A stretch of 64,000 bases of DNA from CAVQJU01 sp963712905 (GCA_963712905.1 CAVQJU010000013.1:243657-307656); one strand, 5' to 3'. Positions 43,867 through 53,141 are shown, numbered from the stretch's first letter. Translations and numbers: made by a program. Notes: generated by a model from the sequence alone, not told the origin.

Positions 43867-45501
43867 ATGCGCCTCGCCGCACCCGCTCTGATCGCGCTGC
43901 TGTCCGCGTCGCAAGCGGCCGTCGCGACCGCGCAAACAACCGCTCCACCCGCGCCCGCGCCTGCGGCCGCTCAGCTCGCGACCGCGTCAGCGGTCGCGGG
44001 GAGACAAGACGTCCGCCTCGCCGAGGCGGCCATGAAGCGCGACACGTCCACCGTCCGCACGCTGGTCGACCAGAAAGTCGACGTCAACGCGCCGGGCCGG
44101 GATGGCACGCCCGCCCTCCACTGGCTGGTCCGCGTCGACGATGTCGAAACCTCGCGGCTGCTGATCCGCGCCGGCGCGGACGCCACCCGTGCGGACCGCT
44201 ACGGCGTCACGCCGCTGTACCTCGCGGCCGCCAACGGCAACGCGGAGATGATCCGCATGCTGCTCGAAGTGGGCGCGGATCCGAACAAGGCCGATCCGAC
44301 CGGCGAAACCCCGCTCATGACGGCGTCGCGTGTCGGCAACGTCGAGGCGGTCAAACTCCTCCTCGACCGGGGGGCCATCGTCGACACCAGAGACCCCACG
44401 TTTCAGCAGACGGCCCTGATGGTCGCGATCCGCGAAAACCGTACGGCGGTCGTGAAGCTGCTCGTCGAGCGTCGGGCCGAGGTGAACGCGCAGACACGCA
44501 CAGGGCAGACCCCTCCCTGGGTGCTGCCCAATTCGGTGCCCGGCTTCGGACACGGCATCGGGATCGTCCGCGGCGGACTGCCCGAGCGCGGGTCGCGATA
44601 CCTGATTCCGGGCGCGCTGACCCCGCTCCTGTACGCCGCGCGCGACGGCCGGCTCGAGGCGGCGCGGACGATCGTGGCGGCGGGCGCGGACATCGAACGG
44701 GCCGATGCCAACGGCATCACGCCGCTGCTGATGGCCATCGCCAACAACCACATGGACGTCGCGCGCTTCCTGGTCGAGCGCGGCGCGAAGGTCAATGTGA
44801 TGGATTGGTACGGCCGGACGCCGCTCTGGGCGGCCGTCGAGGCGCGCAACATGGACGTCGACAACGCCGAGCCGTTCGAGAACGGCGTCGACCGCGCGCC
44901 GGTGCTGGATCTGATGCGCGTGCTGCTCGACAGGGGCGCCGACCCCAACACGCGCACGAAAGAGACGCCGCCCATCCGGCGGCAGATGCTTCGCGTCACC
45001 GGCTCGCTCGCGTGGGTCGACTTCACCGGCCAGACGCCGTTTCTGACGGCGTCGCTGTCGGGCGACCTCGCCGTGATGCGTCTCCTGCTCGAGTACGGCG
45101 CCGACCCCTACATCCCGACGTTCGGCGGCACGACGGCGCTGATGGCGGCGGCCGGCATCAACTGGGTGGTCGACCAGACGTACGACGAGGGCCCGAAGGC
45201 GCTGCTCGAGGCCGTGAAGCTTTGCGCGGACGACCTCGGCATGGACGTCAACGCGGTGAACTCGATGGGCCTGACGGCGCTGCACGGCGCCGCCAACCGC
45301 GGCTCGGACGACATCATCCGTTTCCTCGTGGAACGAGGCGCGAGGCTCGACGCCAGGGATTCGGAAGGCCGGACGCCGCTGACGTGGGCGGGAGGCGTGT
45401 TCCTCGCCACCCACCCCGCGAAGCCGAAGCCGGACTCGATGGCCCTCATCAACGGGTTGCTCGCGAATCCGTCCGCGGTCAAGCCCGCGGTCAAGCAATG
45501 A
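43867..45501 (+). CDS. Secreted ankyrin-repeat protein
   Basis: 544 residues; the ATG at 43867 follows a GGGGA site, and a GTG at 43855 is the alternative. A signal peptide ends VATAQ. About ten ankyrin repeats follow, with repeats such as DGTPALHWLVRVDDVETSRLL, VTPLYLAAANGNAEMIRMLL and MGLTALHGAANRGSDDIIRFL (each a ~20-residue core). It is translated just ahead of a DUF1592-family cytochrome gene (ATGA overlap) and then a DUF1552 gene, a recurring triad in Acidobacteriota and Planctomycetota. Presumably a periplasmic protein-interaction scaffold for that pair. Confidence 0.85.
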   Translation: MRLAAPALIALLSASQAAVATAQTTAPPAPAPAAAQLATASAVAGRQDVRLAEAAMKRDTSTVRTLVDQKVDVNAPGRDGTPALHWLVRVDDVETSRLLIRAGADATRADRYGVTPLYLAAANGNAEMIRMLLEVGADPNKADPTGETPLMTASRVGNVEAVKLLLDRGAIVDTRDPTFQQTALMVAIRENRTAVVKLLVERRAEVNAQTRTGQTPPWVLPNSVPGFGHGIGIVRGGLPERGSRYLIPGALTPLLYAARDGRLEAARTIVAAGADIERADANGITPLLMAIANNHMDVARFLVERGAKVNVMDWYGRTPLWAAVEARNMDVDNAEPFENGVDRAPVLDLMRVLLDRGADPNTRTKETPPIRRQMLRVTGSLAWVDFTGQTPFLTASLSGDLAVMRLLLEYGADPYIPTFGGTTALMAAAGINWVVDQTYDEGPKALLEAVKLCADDLGMDVNAVNSMGLTALHGAANRGSDDIIRFLVERGARLDARDSEGRTPLTWAGGVFLATHPAKPKPDSMALINGLLANPSAVKPAVKQ

Positions 45502-47787
45502 ACCTGGCGTTCAAACGTCTTCTTCCGCTCGCCGTGACGTGGGCCGTCGTGCTCGCGATGGCGTCGCTTCAGGCGCAGCAGACGGCGCCGGCCGCTCCGT
45601 CTCCTTCCGCTGCGCTCCTCACGCAGGTACTGCATCACCTGCCACAACGGACGCCTGAAGACGGCCGGCCTGGCGCTCGATGCCCTGAGCCTCGACCACG
45701 TGGCCGGCGACGCCGAGACGTGGGAGAAAGCCGTCGTGAAGATCCGGTCGGGCATGATGCCGCCGGCGGGCGCGCGGCGCCCCGAGCGCGCCGCGCTCGA
45801 TGCCCTGGCGTCCGACCTCGAAGCGCGCCTGGACAAGGCGGCGCCGACCGGCGCCGGGCTGGACGCGCCGGTGATGCATCGGCTGAACCGGACGGAGTAC
45901 GGGAACGCCATCCGCGACCTGCTGGCGCTCGACGTGGACGTCGCCGTGCTGCTGCCGCCCGATGCGTCGAGCGACGGATTCGACAACATCGCCGACGCGC
46001 TGAGCGTCTCGCCGTCGCTCATTCAGGGCTACGTGACCGCCGCCATGAAGATCAGCCGGCGCGCCATCGGCGACCGGACGCTGACGCCGACGCAAGTCAC
46101 CTATCCCGCGCCCGGCGGGCTCGCCCAGGATCGCCATATCGAAGGACTGCCCCTCGGGACCCGCGGCGGCATGCTCGTGAAGCACACGTTTCCGCTCGAC
46201 GCCGAGTACGAGTTCAGCGTCACAGGGGGGATCGGGTTTGGCGGCGCGGGCGGCGCAGCGGTCGACGTCACGCTCGACGGCGACAAGCTCGTGACGACGA
46301 CGCCGCGGAGCTTCCGCGTCAACGTGACCGCGGGGCCGCATACGATCGGCGCGGCGCTCGTGGACCGGGTGCGCTCGGCCGGCGTGGACGAGGCGTACTC
46401 GGACTTCCGCATCAACTCCGCGTTCACCCCGGCCGGGGGCATCCAGACCGTCGTCATCACCGGCCCGTACAAGGCCACCAGCGCGGGCGACACGCCCAGC
46501 CGCCGCCGTGTCCTGACGTGCAGGCCGGCCTCGGCGGCCGAAGAACCCGCTTGCGCGAAGCAGATCGTCTCGACGCTTGCGCGCCGGGCCTATCGACGGC
46601 CGGCGCAGCCCGAGGAAGTCGAGACGCTGATGAAGTTCTATCAGCAGGGCCGCGCGGACGGCGACTTCGAAGCAGGGATCCAGCAGGCGCTCTCCCGGCT
46701 CCTCGTGTCGCCGGCGTTTCTGTTCCGCGTGGAGACCGCGCCGAAAAGCGTGGCCGCCGGCACGGCGTACCGCCTGAGCGACCTCGACCTGGCGTCGCGG
46801 CTCTCGTTCTTCCTGTGGAGCAGCATCCCGGACGACGACCTGCTCGATGCGGCCGTCAAGGGCCGGCTTCGCGACCCCAGGGTGCTCGAACAGCAGGTGA
46901 AGCGCATGCTGGCCGACCCGAAGTCGGAGGCGCTCACGACAAACTTCGCCGGCCAGTGGCTCTACCTGCGCGAGCTCGCCAGCGTGCAGACGTCGGCGAA
47001 GGAGTTCGACGACAACCTGCGCCAGGCGTTCCGCCGTGAAACGGAGATGCTCTTCGAGAGCATCGTCCGCGACGATCGCAGCGTCGTCGACCTGCTCAGC
47101 GCGGACTACACGTTCGTGGACGAACGGCTGGCGCGCCACTACGGTATCCCGGACATCCACGGCAGTTACTTCCGCCGCGTGCCGCTGCCGGCCGACAGCC
47201 CGCGCCGCGGCCTGCTGGGGCAGGGGAGCATGCTGACCGTCACGTCGGTGTCCACCAGGACGTCGCCCGTGCAGCGCGGCCGGTGGATCCTGGAAAACGT
47301 GCTCGGGACTCCGGCCCCCGTCCCGCCGCCGGGCGTGGACACCAATCTCGAGAAAGATCCGGAGGCCGTGAAGGTCACGTCGCTCCGGCAGCGCCTGGAA
47401 GCGCACCGCGGGAACCCGGTGTGCGCGTCGTGCCACAAGATCATGGACCCGATCGGCTTCGGGCTCGAGAACTTCGATCTGATCGGCGGCTGGCGCGAGC
47501 TCGACGGGCGCACCCCGGTCGATCCGTCGGGCCAGCTCGTGGACGGGACGAAGCTGAACGGGCCCGGCGACCTGCGCGCGGCGCTCCTGAGCCGCTCGGA
47601 CGCGTTCGTGACGACCGCGACCGGGAAACTCCTCACTTACGCCCTGGGCCGTCCGATTCACCCCGACGACATGCCGACGGTGCGCGCGATCGTCCGTCGC
47701 TCGGCTCGAAACGATCATCGCTTCTCGTCGCTCGTCCTCGGCGTCGTCGAGAGCGCGCCGTTTCAGATGAAACTGAAGAAACCGTAG
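45498..47787 (+). pseudogene. DUF1592-family c-type cytochrome (DUF1587/1595/1592/1588/1585), broken by a one-base insertion at ~45626
   Basis: The ATG at 45498 overlaps the ankyrin stop, and the first ~40 codons give a signal peptide ending LQAQQT. At ACGCAGGTACTGC (45621-45632) the frame is lost; removing one G (45626 or 45627) restores TQYCITCHNGRLKTAGLALD, the haem-containing start of the family. The rest is open to 47787: DUF1587 (LNRTEYGNAIRDLLAL), DUF1595 (LARRAYRRP), DUF1592 (SRLSFFLWSSIPDDDLL), DUF1588 with a second haem (CASCHKIMDPIGFGLENFD) and DUF1585. The corrected length is ~762. Sequence error is more likely than decay. Confidence 0.87.
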
Positions 47788-47798
47788 GAGCTCGAAGC

Positions 47799-49124
47799 AT
47801 GGCATTCCTGACGAAGAAGCACCTGTCGCGGCGCACGTTCCTGAACGGCGTGGGCGTCACGATTGCGCTGCCGTTTCTCGAGTCGATGGTGCCGGCCGGC
47901 ACGCCGCTCGCGCAGACCGCCGCCACCGGCAGGACGCGGCTGGGATGCATCTACTTCCCGCACGGCGCGACGATGGACAAGTGGACGCCCGCCGCGGCCG
48001 GGAAGAGCTTCGAGCTGACCGAAATCCTCCAGCCGCTCACGCCGTTTCGCGATCGGATGAACATCATCAGCGACCTCAGCCACCCGCAGGCCTACGGCGG
48101 CGGCTCGGCGACGTCCAACCACAACCGGTCCGCTGCGACGTTCCTGAGCGGCGCCCACGCCGAAGCCGGGCCGCAGGCGCATCTCGGCATCACGATGGAT
48201 CAGTTCGCCGCGCGGAAGATCGGCCAGGACACGCCGCTGCCTTCGCTGGAGCTGATGATCGAGGACGCCACGCTCAGCTGCGGCGATGGCCTCAGCTGCG
48301 CGTACCGCGACACGATCTCGTGGCAGAGCCCGACCTCGCCGCTGCCGATGCAGAACAACCCGCAGGTGGTGTTCGAGCGCCTGTTCGGCGACGGCAGCAC
48401 CGATGCCGAGCGTCGCGGGCGCCGGCAGCAGTCGCTCAGCCTGCTCGATTCCGTCCTCGGTGAAGTCTCGACGCTGCAGAGCCGTCTGCCGGCGGGCGAC
48501 CGCGCCCGCGTGGAGCAATATCTCGGAGATGTCCGCGAGATTGAGCGCCGGATTCAGAAGGCCTCGCAGCAGGCGTCGATGGACCTGTCGCTGCCGGACG
48601 CACCGGCGGGGGCGCCGAAAGACGTCGATCAACACATCAAGCTGATGTTCGATCTCCAGGTGCTCGCCTGGCAGGCCGACATCACGCGGGTGACGACGAT
48701 GCTGCTCGCGAAGGAGCTGAGCAACGCCGTCTACGCGAAGAGCGGTGTACGCGACGCGTTCCACATCCTCTCGCACCATTCGAACATCCGCGAGAACCAG
48801 GATCGTTTCGCGGTGCTGAACCGGTATCACGTCGGGCTGCTGGCGTATCTGCTCGGCAAGCTCCAGGCGATCCCGGACGGCGACGGCACGCTGCTCGATC
48901 ACTCGATGGTGCTGTACGGCAGCGCGATGAGCGACGCGAACCAGCACAACCACGGACCGCTGCCGATCATCCTCGCCGGCGGCGCGTCGGGCCGGCTCCA
49001 GGGCGGGCGCCACATCCACAACGCGCCCGACACCACGATGTCCAACCTGCTGCTGGCGATGCTCGACAAGCTCGGTGTGCCCACCGAGAAATTCGGCGAC
49101 AGCACGGGCATGCTGGCCATCTAG
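47799..49124 (+). CDS. DUF1552 secreted protein
   Basis: 441 residues; ATG at 47799 with an AGGAG site. The N-terminus LSRRTFLNGVGVTIALPFLE is a Tat-like or twin-Arg signal, so the folded protein is probably exported. The DUF1552 body (CIYFPHGATMDKWTP, then ADITRVTTMLLAKELSNAVY and later SMVLYGSAMSDANQHNHGPLP in adjoining blocks) is conserved. It follows the DUF1592 gene by 11 bases. Related to sulfatase-like/DUF1501 proteins; no proven substrate. Confidence 0.85.
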   Translation: MAFLTKKHLSRRTFLNGVGVTIALPFLESMVPAGTPLAQTAATGRTRLGCIYFPHGATMDKWTPAAAGKSFELTEILQPLTPFRDRMNIISDLSHPQAYGGGSATSNHNRSAATFLSGAHAEAGPQAHLGITMDQFAARKIGQDTPLPSLELMIEDATLSCGDGLSCAYRDTISWQSPTSPLPMQNNPQVVFERLFGDGSTDAERRGRRQQSLSLLDSVLGEVSTLQSRLPAGDRARVEQYLGDVREIERRIQKASQQASMDLSLPDAPAGAPKDVDQHIKLMFDLQVLAWQADITRVTTMLLAKELSNAVYAKSGVRDAFHILSHHSNIRENQDRFAVLNRYHVGLLAYLLGKLQAIPDGDGTLLDHSMVLYGSAMSDANQHNHGPLPIILAGGASGRLQGGRHIHNAPDTTMSNLLLAMLDKLGVPTEKFGDSTGMLAI

Positions 49125-49125
49125 G

Positions 49126-49200
49126 AACGTAGAATGTAGAACGCAGAATGCGGAATCGAGAGCGCAGAACTTCTACGTTCTACATTCTTCGTTCGACGTT
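49126..49200. repeat. Diverged GTAGAA/CGCAGAA palindrome downstream of DUF1552 gene
   Basis: AACGTAGAATGTAGAACGCA at the left is mirrored by TTCTACGTTCTACATTCTTC and following bases (49171-49200). It belongs to the same family as the repeats at 24421 and 39381, and sits between the DUF1552 stop (49124) and the convergent receiver-PilZ gene (stop at 49209), where it could serve as a bidirectional hairpin. Confidence 0.7.
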
Positions 49201-49208
49201 TCGTTGTT

Positions 49209-49883
49209 CTAGAAGGCCGGGCCGGCGGCGAGGGAATCGACGAACTGGCGCCAGGAGGGCGTCGCGGTTTCTTCGAGCTCGGCGCCGCACAGCTGCTCGT
49301 TGACCGAAAGGCCGGTCCACACGCGGTGCGCCTTCACCGTGATGCCCACCTGCGGCAGCGTGATGTCGAAGACGGCCGGGATGTCCGCCTGCTGACTGAA
49401 CGACAGCCTCACGCCCCCATGGCTCATATCGACGATGTGCGCGAACCCGTCCGCGGCGTTCACGCGCATGGTGCCCGGCACCGGTTTGCGCAACCATCGC
49501 CGGATCGCCGGCTGTGTCCTGCGGCTCTGCGCGATCGCCTTGCGCACGATGCGCAGGAAATCGGGGTTGTCGAGAGGCGCCGCCACGAAGATCGCGCCCT
49601 GGCGCTTTGCCTCGGCTTCGAACGTGGCATCGGGCCATTCGTTCGTGATGATGACCGGCAGGTTGGGGTGGTCCAGGCGGCTGCGGATGGCCAGCTGCAG
49701 CCCGTTGTACATCCCGAGCCTGACGTCGGCGACCAGGACGTCGGGCGTGACGGAGTCGAGGAGTTTCTTCGCCTCCGCGAGCGAGGACACGGCGGCCACC
49801 AGGTGACCGTCCGCCGAGAGAAGAGCGTCAGTACGCCAGAGGACGTCCGGATCCGCGTTGACGAGGATCACGAGCGCGGCCAT
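49209..49883 (-). CDS. Response-regulator receiver domain fused to PilZ domain
   Basis: 224 residues from the ATG at 49883. Residues 1-120 are a receiver domain with phospho-acceptor Asp53 (DVLVADVRLGMYNGLQL) and Thr near VIITNEW, but the conserved Lys of the KP motif is Ala (FVAAPLDNP). Residues ~125-215 resemble a PilZ domain with VDMSHGGVRLSF, though the N-terminal RxxxR of cyclic-di-GMP binders is seen only as RRWLRKPVPG-type sequence. It could couple phosphorylation or protein binding to cyclic-di-GMP control of motility or surface behaviour. Confidence 0.78.
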   Translation of the reverse strand: MAALVILVNADPDVLWRTDALLSADGHLVAAVSSLAEAKKLLDSVTPDVLVADVRLGMYNGLQLAIRSRLDHPNLPVIITNEWPDATFEAEAKRQGAIFVAAPLDNPDFLRIVRKAIAQSRRTQPAIRRWLRKPVPGTMRVNAADGFAHIVDMSHGGVRLSFSQQADIPAVFDITLPQVGITVKAHRVWTGLSVNEQLCGAELEETATPSWRQFVDSLAAGPAF

Positions 49884-50139
49884 ACACCCGTTCCAAGGCC
49901 ATTCATGCTGCGGGGGACCTTCGCAAAAGCAAGTCCACTGGCAAAAGGTCTGCAGAGTCGCAGTAAGTCTTAGTAAGTGAAACTGTCGGGCGCCGGCGGT
50001 CGAAGCCGTCGCGCGAGGCGATTTCATTCCTGCAACCGCGCTTACGATTCGGGCTCGTCCATATCCCCAAACCGAACCGGCGATTCGCGTCAGCCGCTTC
50101 GAGAAATGGCAGGAAACGAGTGACGCATCAGGACCTGGC

Positions 50140-50616
50140 GTGAAATTGCCGCGGGAATCCTGGCGGCGGGCGTTGGCACCGAATGTGGTTGTCACTCATC
50201 AAACACCGATGCTCAATTGCCCCGTTGCTCTCGTCGTCAGCGCGGATCGCCAGGTGCGGCGACTCATCTCCGCGAGCCTTGGCCAGATCGGCTGCACTTC
50301 GCTCGACGTCGCCACCGGCCGCGAAGGATTCGAATGCGCGGGCGCGGCGCACGTGGATCTCGTCATCGTCGACGTGTGCCTGCCTGACGGATACGAGACC
50401 GACATGGTCCGTCAGCTGCGCGCCGTCCAGCCCGATCTCAAGGTGCTGTATCTGATTGGCCGCGCGAGCCCGTTCCTCAACCGGTACGCCGGCAAGCGCA
50501 GCACCGATGCGTTTCTCACGAAGCCCTTCGGACTGCACGAGTTGACCGACGTCGTGGAGTCCTGGCTGGACGACGCGCTCGCGCCGTTCAATGTGTCGGG
50601 TTTGCCGCTGAACTGA
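50140..50616 (+). CDS. Response-regulator receiver protein
   Basis: 158 residues if started at the GTG at 50140 (AGGA six bases upstream); an ATG at 50209 gives a shorter protein. The receiver signature is complete: DLVIVDVCLPDGYE with Asp78 as phospho-acceptor, and FLTKPFGLHEL with the conserved Lys. There is no output domain, so it is a single-domain regulator of the CheY type. No histidine kinase gene is present in the window. Confidence 0.82.
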   Translation: MKLPRESWRRALAPNVVVTHQTPMLNCPVALVVSADRQVRRLISASLGQIGCTSLDVATGREGFECAGAAHVDLVIVDVCLPDGYETDMVRQLRAVQPDLKVLYLIGRASPFLNRYAGKRSTDAFLTKPFGLHELTDVVESWLDDALAPFNVSGLPLN

Positions 50617-50619
50617 CCG

Positions 50620-50790
50620 CTATTCTTCGTCTTCGAACCAGCCGCTCGCGCAGCCAAAGCACAAGCGCCGTCCGCCCATCACGAGCGACTGCGTGGCGGG
50701 AGCCCGCTGCCGGCACATCGAGCACTCGAACGTCTCGGCCGGCGGGGGAGCGGGTTCGTCGGGACGATCCGAATCCGGTGCTGGAGTCAC
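50620..50790 (-). CDS. Cys-rich mini-protein (CxxC...CxxC)
   Basis: 56 residues from a GTG at 50790, four bases after the stop of the gene at 50795. A Pro-rich, acidic N-terminus (DSDRPDEPAPPPAETF) leads to CSMC...CFGC, with 22 residues between pairs, a likely zinc knuckle. Probably translated by coupling with the preceding gene. Function unknown. Confidence 0.45.
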   Translation of the reverse strand: MTPAPDSDRPDEPAPPPAETFECSMCRQRAPATQSLVMGGRRLCFGCASGWFEDEE

Positions 50791-50794
50791 AAGA

Positions 50795-51037
50795 CTACGC
50801 GGCGGACTCACCCAGGCGGGCCGTGGTGATCTGGAGTCCCTCGTCCTGAGCCCACGCGATCGCGTGGAGATCGCACAGCAGGGCCACGCCGGTCGTGGGC
50901 TGCGCGATGAGCAGACGATGGCTCGCGCGCTGCGAGCAGCTGTGGTCGAAGGTGCAACGCGACTCAACCTGCGCCGGCAGGGGGGTGATGCTGAAACCTT
51001 CCCGGGTCACCGTAAGCCGAAGATTCGGGCTGCGCAT
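50795..51037 (-). CDS. Small Cys/His protein, putative zinc-binding
   Basis: 80 residues; ATG at 51037 with AAGGAG six bases upstream. The core has CTFDHSC and LLCDLHAIAWA, a C-x5-C and C-x2-H arrangement that could bind zinc. Sits divergent to a 300-bp gap with another tiny gene. Family not recognised. Confidence 0.55.
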   Translation of the reverse strand: MRSPNLRLTVTREGFSITPLPAQVESRCTFDHSCSQRASHRLLIAQPTTGVALLCDLHAIAWAQDEGLQITTARLGESAA

Positions 51038-51337
51038 CGCTCGCTCCTTGAGTGGTGGATCGAAACGAAACACACATCGCAAGGTGGGTGCCGACGCAAG
51101 ATGCACGAAACTGCACGCTTTGGCAGACCCGCCATGTCACTTGTTGTCAGCCTGGCCGACAATTTGTGGTGTTCCACTGTCACTGCTGTCGTCCGAACGA
51201 CGTTCCGGTAAGCCTAAGTCGAACGGCCTGCCCAGTACAAGCGAAAACGCCCGCAAATCGGCGCAAGACATAGCGCTCTTCAAGTGTGGGCGCCGAGCAT
51301 GGGTCTTGCGTAGGATCCCGAGCGAGGACTGGGTCCC
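51038..51337. other. 300-bp divergent gap between small genes, no clear gene
   Basis: The stretch is relatively AT-rich (for example GACAATTTGTGGTGTTCC) and contains only short frames without family resemblance. It probably holds the divergent promoters of the genes at 51037 and 51338. No clear operator or RNA structure was found. Confidence 0.4.
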
Positions 51338-51502
51338 ATGATGTTGAACCTGCTCGCGGGCCTCGGCGTGTGGACGGTTGCTTCGGTTGGCCTCGGCCTG
51401 CTGTTCGGTCTGGCCACGCACGGATATGCGGTTGACGCGCTGCCCGCAAGGGCACCGCTGGCCGACACGGGTACGGCGCCACCCTACCGTCAGGCGGCGT
51501 AG
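51338..51502 (+). CDS. Possible 54-residue membrane peptide
   Basis: From ATG 51338 (or 51341) to TAG 51502. One TM segment (LLAGLGVWTVASVGLGLLFG) followed by a polar tail ending YRQAA. A GCGAGG-like site lies about ten bases upstream. Such a short hydrophobic frame could be fortuitous. Confidence 0.35.
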   Translation: MMLNLLAGLGVWTVASVGLGLLFGLATHGYAVDALPARAPLADTGTAPPYRQAA

Positions 51503-51525
51503 CGTAACGGAGTCTGACGCCCGCG

Positions 51526-51975
51526 TCAGACGTTGAGCGGTTGATCGACGGCGCGGCGTCCGCCTGCGCGTCCACTCCGACGGCGGTCGTACACCGAAAC
51601 CTCACGGCGATCCTGCGGAGGCAGCTTGGCCTGCGCGTATCCGAGCAGGACCTTCGGTAGATGCGGCCTCACTTCGTAGAACGCTCCCGCTGCTCGAATC
51701 TCCCTGGCCATCCCCGCATCGTTCGCTTCGGTGTACACGATGCTTCGCGTGGGCAGACCCGCGCCAGCGGCGAGGTACACGAGGTTCAGGCCGTTGTATT
51801 CGCGCAGGCGCAGGGCTGTGATGAGCAGCTCCGGCGGCGCGGCGCGTAAGCGGGATCGGGCCGTTGAGAAATCTGAGCACAACACGACTTCCGGGCCGGT
51901 GCGGATGCCTGTGTCCGGCTCGACGATGCGAGCCAGGGCGGTGGCGGCGGGCAGATTCGGGTCGACTATGAGCAT
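51526..51975 (-). CDS. Receiver-like protein lacking the phospho-acceptor Asp (pseudo-receiver A)
   Basis: 149 residues from the ATG at 51975 (MLIVDPNLPAATALARIVEP). Secondary structure and spacing match a receiver domain, but the acceptor position in ELLITALRLREYNGLNLVYL is Ala54 and the Lys of the KP motif is Arg (FYEVRPHL). It is a clear paralogue of the gene at 53142 (shared IVYTE, AGAFYEV, DRRxxxxxYDRR/PDRR, DQPLN/DRQLFN tails). Phosphorylation cannot occur at the usual site, so it is likely a binding module or sensor. Confidence 0.72.
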   Translation of the reverse strand: MLIVDPNLPAATALARIVEPDTGIRTGPEVVLCSDFSTARSRLRAAPPELLITALRLREYNGLNLVYLAAGAGLPTRSIVYTEANDAGMAREIRAAGAFYEVRPHLPKVLLGYAQAKLPPQDRREVSVYDRRRSGRAGGRRAVDQPLNV

Positions 51976-52242
51976 AGAGGCCAACGTCAGCGCTGCGACC
52001 ACAAGCAAGCGGACGGCCAGAGATGGCCCATTCTGCTAGAGATCGTGCAAGACGTCAAACATCTAATGAATTCGACGAAACTTTCTTGTATGGCTGAGTT
52101 GCGGGCGCGCGAGGCCGCCGAAAACCCGCGGGGACAGTCTTTTTACACAGAGACTTTTGTCTCGGCTCAAACGCCTGGAATTTGGCGGAGCCGTCGCGTA
52201 TCCTCGCCGGGGACGCAACACCTCATCCACGAGGGACCGACC

Positions 52243-52539
52243 ATGCTGACCATCACACCGCGGGCGGCGCGCGTCTTGATGCCTATCCCGATCATGTTCC
52301 GGCGCTCAGGCGAAGAGGACTGGCTCGCCGGCAAGGTCGTCAACCTCAGCGAATCCGGGGTGCTGTTCGGTCCGACGGAACTGCGGCCCGGCACGCAGGT
52401 GGAGGTTCTTCTGTCGCCGCCCGTGCAGGTGGGCACCTTCGCGACGGGCAAGCAGGTCTGCGCGGCCGAGGTCGTGCGGGCCACCGATGTCGGCGTGGCG
52501 GCCGTTCGGTTCGACGAGTGCCGGTTCCTGCTGGAGTAA
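52243..52539 (+). CDS. Stand-alone PilZ domain protein
   Basis: 98 residues from the ATG at 52243, with GAGGGA upstream. The sequence RVLMPIPIMFRRSGEEDWLA and VNLSESGVLFGPTELRPGTQ is a PilZ core; the D/N-x-S-x-x-G motif appears as NLSESG. The upstream Arg pair of cyclic-di-GMP binders is not obvious in the usual form, so binding is uncertain. It is flanked by receiver-like and pseudo-AAA+ genes and may be their output. Confidence 0.78.
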   Translation: MLTITPRAARVLMPIPIMFRRSGEEDWLAGKVVNLSESGVLFGPTELRPGTQVEVLLSPPVQVGTFATGKQVCAAEVVRATDVGVAAVRFDECRFLLE

Positions 52540-52560
52540 GTCGGCGGCTCGGCTCAGTGC

Positions 52561-52980
52561 TCAGTGCGAGTCGTGCAGGGACGGTTCGCGCAGCGTGATC
52601 ATGATCACGTTGAGGTTGTAGTACAGCGCGGCGGAGAGCGCGTTGCGCTCGACGAACGGATAGAGCGCGCACTGAGACGTCGAGATCACCTGCATGCGGC
52701 GTTCAGGCCCCGCCAGCCATTCGGCGAGGCGCTGCTGGCTGTCGGTGTCGAGTTGCGAGACGTCTCGCAGGATGAGGGTGCCGCTGGAGTGTGAGGGAAT
52801 CGCGAACTGGCCGCGAGCGTCCGTCACGGGTTCCTCGAGGCGCGGCCGCAGCAGTTCGAGAAAGCCGGCGACGGCCGCATCCGGACCAATCAGGAGAACG
52901 TTGGGGCGAGCCGTCTGGAGGACATGCCAGTCGTCAGCCGTCACTCCAAAATCAAGCGCCGTCGTTTTGCCGGTCGCCAA
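52561..52980 (-). CDS. Mini-protein resembling a sigma54-activator AAA+ core with degraded Walker motifs
   Basis: 139 residues from a TTG at 52980, which has GAGGGG just upstream; a GTG at 52944 is an alternative. Order of elements follows an NtrC-type AAA+ core in miniature: VLLIGPDAAVAGFLELL (31-45), where Walker A would read G-E-S-G-x-G-K-E, SSGTLILRDVSQLDTDSQQR (66-84) in place of GTLFLDEI, ISTSQ (99-103) for sensor I, and SAALYYNLNVIMITL (116-130), as in ...DLYYRLNVVxI. The nucleotide-binding Gly-Lys and Walker B Asp-Glu are gone, as is the GAFTGA loop. It cannot be an activator; it may bind one or act as a scaffold. Confidence 0.65.
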   Translation of the reverse strand: MATGKTTALDFGVTADDWHVLQTARPNVLLIGPDAAVAGFLELLRPRLEEPVTDARGQFAIPSHSSGTLILRDVSQLDTDSQQRLAEWLAGPERRMQVISTSQCALYPFVERNALSAALYYNLNVIMITLREPSLHDSH

Positions 52981-53141
52981 ACGCCCCTCAGATCAGCACC
53001 GAACGCCAACCAAAACAATGAACTATGGCGTCACGCGCATGTGGTGTCAAGCGAAAGCAGCGTCGCGGAAACCTTGCAAGTGACGCGTGTTGAAATCGGT
53101 GATTGCGCGGTACGATTCACACGACGCGGCAGCCTTCTCCG

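Noticed and set aside
16971..45632. Programmed ribosomal frameshifting at the three frameshift sites
   Set aside because: None has a slippery heptamer with a downstream structure, and each simply needs one base removed.
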